Origin: Marinobacter sp. F3R08
GTDB lineage: Bacteria; Pseudomonadota; Gammaproteobacteria; Pseudomonadales; Oleiphilaceae
NCBI RefSeq assembly: GCF_018860425.1
Contig: NZ_JAHKPI010000014.1
Coordinates: forward strand, 1,178,329 to 1,242,328
Length of the DNA stretch: 64,000 nt
Direction of reading: 5' to 3'
The position numbers and the translations under genes are program-made. Under the pieces are notes generated by a model, which saw only the letters and a program-made list of their open reading frames with translations, made no database searches and was not told the origin of the DNA. Shown here one piece after another: positions 59,336-64,000 of this stretch. The number at the start of each line of letters is the position of its first letter. The first letter of the stretch is position 1.

Positions 59336-60649
59336 TCAGTCTTCGGTAACTTCTTTCAGGCGCAGGGCACTGAGCGTGCCCGCCAGCCCCATCAGGCCGA
59401 GAACGATAATGACGGCCACCGGCGAGATCATCGACACGAGCGCGGTGAGTCCGCCGGTGACGAGTAACAGAACGCCAATCACCGTGTTGCTCACAGCCGT
59501 GTAATCGGTGCGCTTGTTACCCCCGGCCATATCCACCAGATAGGTTTTACGTCCCAATCGTACCCCGGCATGGGCGATGCTCAGAATGAAAAATGCAACC
59601 GGGTAGAACCAGACACTGCCAATCTCAGTGCCCACAAGCCATGCGGTAACACCAACGACCAGACAGGTAGCGCTGGCCATAGCGGCACCGCGTATCATGA
59701 CCCTGCGACTGGAGGTGTCCGCAGCCCAGCCCCAGAAACTGGCGCTGAGAGAGCTGGCAAGGCTGCTGGCCAACAGGAAGACACCCAGCATCCAACCGAT
59801 ATCGGACTCTTTCTGTGCCAGCACCACGAAGTAGGGAGATGCCAGTGCCGAGCAGAGCAGCAGCGCCCGCGTGATCACGAAGTTTCTGAAGGGAGCGTCA
59901 TCGCGGAGCAGTGACAGACTCCGGAATGCCTCGTTGATGGCATTGCCGCCACCACCGGTTTCACCGTTGTACTCTTCCACCCCGGCAAACAGGAAGCCGG
60001 CAATAACCCAGAGCACACCGGCCAACAGCAGAAGTATCGTGTAAAAGGCAATGGTGGGGTCGCCCCGTTCCCAGAACAGCAGGGCGGTCAGCACGACGGT
60101 GGCCGTGCCGCCGATCGTGGAAGCAAGTCCTCCGAGCCTCCCCCGGCGGGTTTTCGGAATGCATTTGCCCTGAACGTCTTTCATGGACACCGAGCAGAAT
60201 CCGCGGGCCAGGGAAAACACGATGAGAGCAACGATGATCCCGTAGCCGGCTGCATAACCCTCAAGAAACCAGATACTGGCCGCCATGGCCACAACACTGG
60301 CGGCCTGTCCGAAACTTCCCAGGGTCCAGAACCACTTGCGGACAGGTTTGCGGCGTACCCAGGCTGCAATGACCATTTGCGGAACCAGTGAACCGGATTC
60401 CCGGATCGGCACCAGCCAGGCCACAAGGGCCGGGGCGCCAATGGCACTCATCAGCCAGGCCAGAACGGTTTTCGGGCTGATCAGAAGATCACCGAGCTTG
60501 GTCAGTACATTGCTGGCCAGAATCAGGAAAAAATTTCGGGGTACCTCGCGACAGGCGTCATCCGGGATGTCTTTACAGACCCGTGCGTCTTCTTCGTTGG
60601 CAATCAGGCTGTACAGCTGGTCAATGGTGTCCTTTTTGCGCTCGGGCAA
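59336..60649 (-). CDS. MFS transporter
   Basis: A 437-residue major facilitator superfamily transporter with about 12 helices. A long cytoplasmic N-terminus (YSLIANEEDARVCKDIPDDA) precedes the first helix. Central segments ARGFCSVSMKDVQGKCIPKT and RRGRLGGLASTIGGTATVVL fit the MFS loop after helix 4. The frame starts at a TTG (60649) with GGAGG eight bases before; there is no nearby in-frame ATG. The substrate is unknown. Confidence 0.8.
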   Translation of the reverse strand: MPERKKDTIDQLYSLIANEEDARVCKDIPDDACREVPRNFFLILASNVLTKLGDLLISPKTVLAWLMSAIGAPALVAWLVPIRESGSLVPQMVIAAWVRRKPVRKWFWTLGSFGQAASVVAMAASIWFLEGYAAGYGIIVALIVFSLARGFCSVSMKDVQGKCIPKTRRGRLGGLASTIGGTATVVLTALLFWERGDPTIAFYTILLLLAGVLWVIAGFLFAGVEEYNGETGGGGNAINEAFRSLSLLRDDAPFRNFVITRALLLCSALASPYFVVLAQKESDIGWMLGVFLLASSLASSLSASFWGWAADTSSRRVMIRGAAMASATCLVVGVTAWLVGTEIGSVWFYPVAFFILSIAHAGVRLGRKTYLVDMAGGNKRTDYTAVSNTVIGVLLLVTGGLTALVSMISPVAVIIVLGLMGLAGTLSALRLKEVTED

Positions 60650-60733
60650 ACCGCAATCCTCCGGGAAAAGAATTCAGAAGGATACCAGTGTGGCCCGGTA
60701 TCCTTAAGCCCGGTTTACGGCAGGGGCGGTGGA

Positions 60734-61828
60734 TCAGACCAGATGATGATCCCAGTAGACAGGCAATGTCGCAATCTCGCGAGCCGGTTTACCTGCGCCC
60801 ACCTGAACGAGCCTGCCACGACCGGAGGAAACCAGAAAGTCGCCACCGGTTAGCGCCTGGACGCCGGCACAGTCCGGGATAGATGCCCGGCTGACGAGCT
60901 CTCCGGTACTGCCCCGGAACACCACGATGGTGCCTCCAACGGGTGAGGCAGCGGCGACCAGATCGTTTTCCGGATGAGCCACCACGCTGGCGATATAGTT
61001 AGCCAGAGCCTTCTGGGTATCCTGGTCAAAGCGGTATTCTCTCAGTTTCCCGTCTTCCAGGCGCGCCAGCAGCGGGGGCGTCTCATAACGAGGCCCCTGG
61101 TATTGATAGGCCACATAAACCCTGCCATTGCCACCGACGTTTACATGTCGGGCGCTTTGCTGATGATGGTCGGGCTGAAAACGCCCGACGATGTCGCCGG
61201 AGCGACGGTTCATCAGCAGCAGGGCCGGCTGCATGGTGTCCAGGTTGAGCTTCAGGCGGTCGTAATCAGGATGGGTCAGAATGCCGCCGAGCCCAATCAC
61301 CAGCGTTTCGCCATCGGGATGCAGGGTGAGTTCGTGGGGGCCAACGCCAGCCAGGTCAAAGGTGTCGGCTCGCTGGTAGTTCCGGTGGGCGTCGTAGACA
61401 GCCACTATGCCTTCGCCTGGTTCGTAACGGCTGGCAGTGACGTATAACCAGCGGCCGTCAGGTGAGAATACGCCATGGCCGACAAAGTGCTCTCCCGGTT
61501 CTGCTTTTACGTGGTGCTTCCGATCTCCGGTGCTGGCATCGAACACGTAAAAGGACCACCCGGGACGGCGTTCGAAGATAAGAAGCTCCGAGTGATCCGG
61601 TCTGTTGCAACCGCTGTGGCACCGGCTCTCAACCGGCGCCTGCCAGAGGATGTCGCCGCTGCGATTAAAAGCGCTGACGCCGAAACGGCCATCCGGTAGC
61701 CCAATGGCACCGGCATAGTGTTCCGGTTGCCCGGTTGCTTTGCGAGGCAGCAGCGAGCAGCCGGTCAGGCAGACAGCAAGACTGCTTGCGGCCGTCGTTT
61801 TCAGGAACGCTCTGCGATTCTGGGGCAT
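60734..61828 (-). CDS. DUF1513 Tat lipoprotein (iron-cluster associated)
   Basis: A 364-residue beta-propeller-like protein exported by Tat: RRAFLKTTAASSLAVCLTGC (residues 5-24) combines a twin-arginine motif with a lipobox. The mature part has DUF1513 segments such as FSPDGRWLYVTASRYEPGEG and ELTLHPDGETLVIGLGGILT and propeller-type repeats. I chose the ATG at 61828 rather than 61852 because of GAGG upstream and the position of the twin arginine. It overlaps neither neighbour (imelysin stop is 13 bases before). In Pseudomonas DUF1513 lies in Fur-regulated imelysin/di-haem oxidoreductase clusters. Confidence 0.8.
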   Translation of the reverse strand: MPQNRRAFLKTTAASSLAVCLTGCSLLPRKATGQPEHYAGAIGLPDGRFGVSAFNRSGDILWQAPVESRCHSGCNRPDHSELLIFERRPGWSFYVFDASTGDRKHHVKAEPGEHFVGHGVFSPDGRWLYVTASRYEPGEGIVAVYDAHRNYQRADTFDLAGVGPHELTLHPDGETLVIGLGGILTHPDYDRLKLNLDTMQPALLLMNRRSGDIVGRFQPDHHQQSARHVNVGGNGRVYVAYQYQGPRYETPPLLARLEDGKLREYRFDQDTQKALANYIASVVAHPENDLVAAASPVGGTIVVFRGSTGELVSRASIPDCAGVQALTGGDFLVSSGRGRLVQVGAGKPAREIATLPVYWDHHLV

Positions 61829-61841
61829 GGCGGCGGTTTCC

Positions 61842-62876
61842 TCAGTCGCCATCACTTGAGTTGAACCCCCGGACCACGCCGATGGCGACGGCTGCCTCAT
61901 CATTCACCAGGCTGGTCAGTTGAGAAATGTCCACATACAGACCTTGCAGGGTCCGGTACTGGTCGTCGGCTTCAAGCGCTGCTGTCATGGGCATGCGGGC
62001 GCCAGGGAAGTTGTCCTGAACCTCGGCAAATTGATTGCGAATACGGTTCGCCAACCCGGTTTCCTCCTTGGACTCCAGTAGTAGGGTCAGTCCGGGGAGG
62101 TACAGTTGTTGTAAACCAATCACAGTGGCTTCCACGGTCGCCAGACTCTTGCCACTGCGCCAGGCATCTGTGATGTAGGGGTTGCGTTTGCCATTGCCAC
62201 TGAGCCCCATGGGTCTTGCCAGTCGACGTTCTTCCAGAATTTCCAGTGCTGCCATGCCCGCGCGAATGGTGGTGTCGCGGTACAGTTCGTTTTCAATATA
62301 GTGCGCTTTGAAGGCGCTCCATTGGTCAGTCAGGGTTTGACTGTTCGTCGCAGCGTGCAGTGCAACGTTGGTCAGCAACTCGCAGGTGTGAGGGGCGGGC
62401 AGTGAGTTGTTGCCTGTGTTCATTTCCTGGTCGAACAACAGATATTCCATCATCGGAAAGCCCTGAACCGCGACACCGGACTCGCGGATCACGGAAGGGG
62501 TGATCGTGGAGTCGTTGTCCAGAAGGTAGCCTGCTTTCCGGGCAACCAGGTTTTTCGGATCGGGCCAGAACTGGAACTGCCATGCGAGATTGTCGGTCTC
62601 GATCGGGCCAAAATCGACAAAGCGTACCCGCTGCCACGCCACAAAAGCATCCAGCCAGGCACTCTCGACAAGTGTCCGGCTCTTCTCGGTGGGTGCCTGG
62701 CAGTAGTTGCGGGCTGCATCTGACAGTTCGCGGGTTTCGACTGTGAGAGCCTGATAGCCGCCGGCAATGGCCTCATGCCATTGCTGGCGAGCCTCGGTAT
62801 CTGCAGTACTGGCCAAGGTTAAAGACGACGTGGCGGCCAGGGTAGAGATGCAAAGAAACCTGGTAATCGGTTGCAT
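61842..62876 (-). CDS. imelysin-family periplasmic protein
   Basis: A 344-residue imelysin (peptidase M75 family) protein with a signal peptide (residues 1-23). Imelysins take part in iron uptake and usually carry a GxHxxE metal-binding motif. Here the corresponding motif, at Gly139 to Glu144, is GFPMME with Pro where His is expected, so metal binding may differ, as in some non-peptidase iron-transport members. The C-terminal domain contains LEILEERRLARPMGL and NPYITDAWRSGKSLATVEAT. It follows the di-haem oxidoreductase by nine bases and precedes DUF1513, one operon. Confidence 0.82.
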   Translation of the reverse strand: MQPITRFLCISTLAATSSLTLASTADTEARQQWHEAIAGGYQALTVETRELSDAARNYCQAPTEKSRTLVESAWLDAFVAWQRVRFVDFGPIETDNLAWQFQFWPDPKNLVARKAGYLLDNDSTITPSVIRESGVAVQGFPMMEYLLFDQEMNTGNNSLPAPHTCELLTNVALHAATNSQTLTDQWSAFKAHYIENELYRDTTIRAGMAALEILEERRLARPMGLSGNGKRNPYITDAWRSGKSLATVEATVIGLQQLYLPGLTLLLESKEETGLANRIRNQFAEVQDNFPGARMPMTAALEADDQYRTLQGLYVDISQLTSLVNDEAAVAIGVVRGFNSSDGD

Positions 62877-62885
62877 GGCAGATCC

Positions 62886-64000
62886 TTAGAGTGAATTCAG
62901 GAAATCAATCAGGGCTGAGCGTTCGTCCGCGGGCATCTGTGAGTATTGCTCGACAGCGGGTAGAGCTTCTCCACCGTGCCACAGGACTGCCTCTTCCAGT
63001 GTACGGGCGCGCCCGTCATGCAGGAAACCTGACTGGGGATTTACAACCTGCGCCAGGCCGGTGCCCCAGAGTGGTGGTGTACGCCATTCATTGCCGTTGG
63101 CCAGAAACTCATCGCGGCCGTCTGCCAGGGCAGGGCCCATATCGTGCAGCAACAGATCGGTGTAGGGCCAGATAGTCTGGTTGCTCAGGTCCGGGCGATC
63201 GGCAACTTCACCGGTTTGATGTCTGGGGGTATGACAGCCGGCGCAGCCGATCTCATTAAAAAGTTTCGCGCCCTTCTGTACCGATTCCGAGTCCAGATTC
63301 CGGCGAGCCGGCACCGCCAGACTCCGGGCGTAGAAGGTTACAAAGTTGGCCACCTTGTCGCTGACCTCCGGCTCACCGCCATGGGTAAAGCGTTCGCAAC
63401 GCTGCTCGGAGGTGCAGTCGGTGGCAGGCTTCAGGGACGAGGTCAGTCCCATGTCCCCTGCAAAGGCTCCCATACTCTGCTGGTGCACGTCTGGTTCTGC
63501 GGCTTTCCAGCCGAAACGACCGGGCAGCGTTTGTTCAGTTGCCAGGTCCCAGACCTGGTTCAGCTTTCCGGATATCCCATTGTTGTCGGTATCGTCAGGG
63601 TCATGCAGAGCCCTGAGATCGTCAATGGGAATGGCTTCCAGCAGACCCATGCCAATCATCTGGGGTGCTACACGGGGTGAGACCAGAAGATTGTCAGGAA
63701 GCGGTCCATAGTTCGGATTCTCTATGCGATAAACCGGTTTGCGCAGTTCCACCACGGTACCGTCGGCCAGTGTTTTTTTAACCGGCCGCCACTCGATAAC
63801 CAGATCAGCCTCCGGCTTGGCGGCGGGCAATGCCGCGGTCTGCAACTGGCTGCCATAGACTGGTGCCGGTTTGAAACCATGCTTTCGCAGGATGTCTGCA
63901 TCACGGTCAGGGTCTGCAGGTACCGCCAGTCGAAGGAACAGGGATACGGGGGGTTCATCCACGCCGGGCGGGTGACCGCGACCATCCTTGACGTGACATC
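62886..64000 (-). CDS. di-haem oxidoreductase (DUF1111, thiol oxidoreductase-like), truncated by window end
   Basis: A periplasmic c-type cytochrome family protein whose start lies beyond base 64000. The visible end includes the CH of an N-terminal haem site (CHVKDGRGHPPG at the window edge), a YGPLPDNLLVSPRVAPQMIG region, a second haem motif EIGCAGCHTPRHQTG, and a C-terminal FLHDGRARTLEEAVLWHGGE, the DUF1111 core. A GTG at 63962 is not the true start because the frame continues. Family members accompany imelysin and DUF1513 in iron-acquisition clusters. The N-terminus cannot be described. Confidence 0.85.
   Translation of the reverse strand, partial: CHVKDGRGHPPGVDEPPVSLFLRLAVPADPDRDADILRKHGFKPAPVYGSQLQTAALPAAKPEADLVIEWRPVKKTLADGTVVELRKPVYRIENPNYGPLPDNLLVSPRVAPQMIGMGLLEAIPIDDLRALHDPDDTDNNGISGKLNQVWDLATEQTLPGRFGWKAAEPDVHQQSMGAFAGDMGLTSSLKPATDCTSEQRCERFTHGGEPEVSDKVANFVTFYARSLAVPARRNLDSESVQKGAKLFNEIGCAGCHTPRHQTGEVADRPDLSNQTIWPYTDLLLHDMGPALADGRDEFLANGNEWRTPPLWGTGLAQVVNPQSGFLHDGRARTLEEAVLWHGGEALPAVEQYSQMPADERSALIDFLNSL

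Overview
The window is ordinary-looking gammaproteobacterial chromosome. Gene content and protein style point to Marinobacter or a close marine relative: a group-2 Mrp Na+/H+ antiporter operon with fused A/B subunits, several fatty-acid activation and beta-oxidation genes, FadH, PhoX, Tat lipoproteins and two chemoreceptors. This is inference from recognised families, not a database search. I found no rRNA, tRNA, CRISPR array, prophage or complete insertion sequence. Both ends cut through genes (1-54 and 62886-64000).

Layout. 1-9 kb: LysE exporter; a GMC oxidoreductase/MmsA pair with a divergent LysR regulator; a lipoprotein; a chemoreceptor divergent from a TauE/SafE permease; a lone AbiTii-like protein. 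9-17 kb: Pcm; an overlapping astA/DUF1338 pair divergent from an Lrp regulator; a 35-residue membrane protein divergent from an acyl-CoA synthetase; a LysR gene; a lytic transglycosylase; a DUF2059-like secreted protein. 17-24 kb: a metal-ligand-less M24 hydrolase, a VanZ protein with an added beta-rich domain, a parvulin, the ABC-F protein YbiT, DUF1415, a spermidine-synthase-like methyltransferase-fold protein and a sirtuin. 24-28 kb: a branched-chain amino acid block (NSS transporter, leucine dehydrogenase, AzlCD) around a perfect palindrome of LiuR type.

28-38 kb: a large EF-hand-like protein preceded by a near-consensus sigma-28 promoter, DUF3750, dodecin, a FemAB-like protein, a Cpx-like trio (Spy/CpxP-like protein divergent from response regulator and sensor kinase), YigZ, DUF4136, SUI1 and DadA. 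38-50 kb: acyl-CoA synthetase, PpnP, the mrp operon on the minus strand, FadH and a CNNM/CBS protein. 50-64 kb: a GlxA-type regulator separated by a nested inverted-repeat element from an acyl-CoA dehydrogenase/enoyl-CoA hydratase pair, small proteins, PhoX, a chemoreceptor with a C-terminal sensor-like domain, an MFS transporter, and a periplasmic iron-related cluster (di-haem oxidoreductase, imelysin, DUF1513).

The least-explained signals are the sigma-28 promoter plus palindrome before the EF-hand-like protein, the nested repeat at 51130-51229, the lone AbiTii-like protein, the M24 protein that has lost most metal ligands, and several small ORFs with strong ribosome binding sites that ordinary gene calling can miss. 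I did not find a clear multi-gene undescribed system; most of the window is housekeeping and catabolic.
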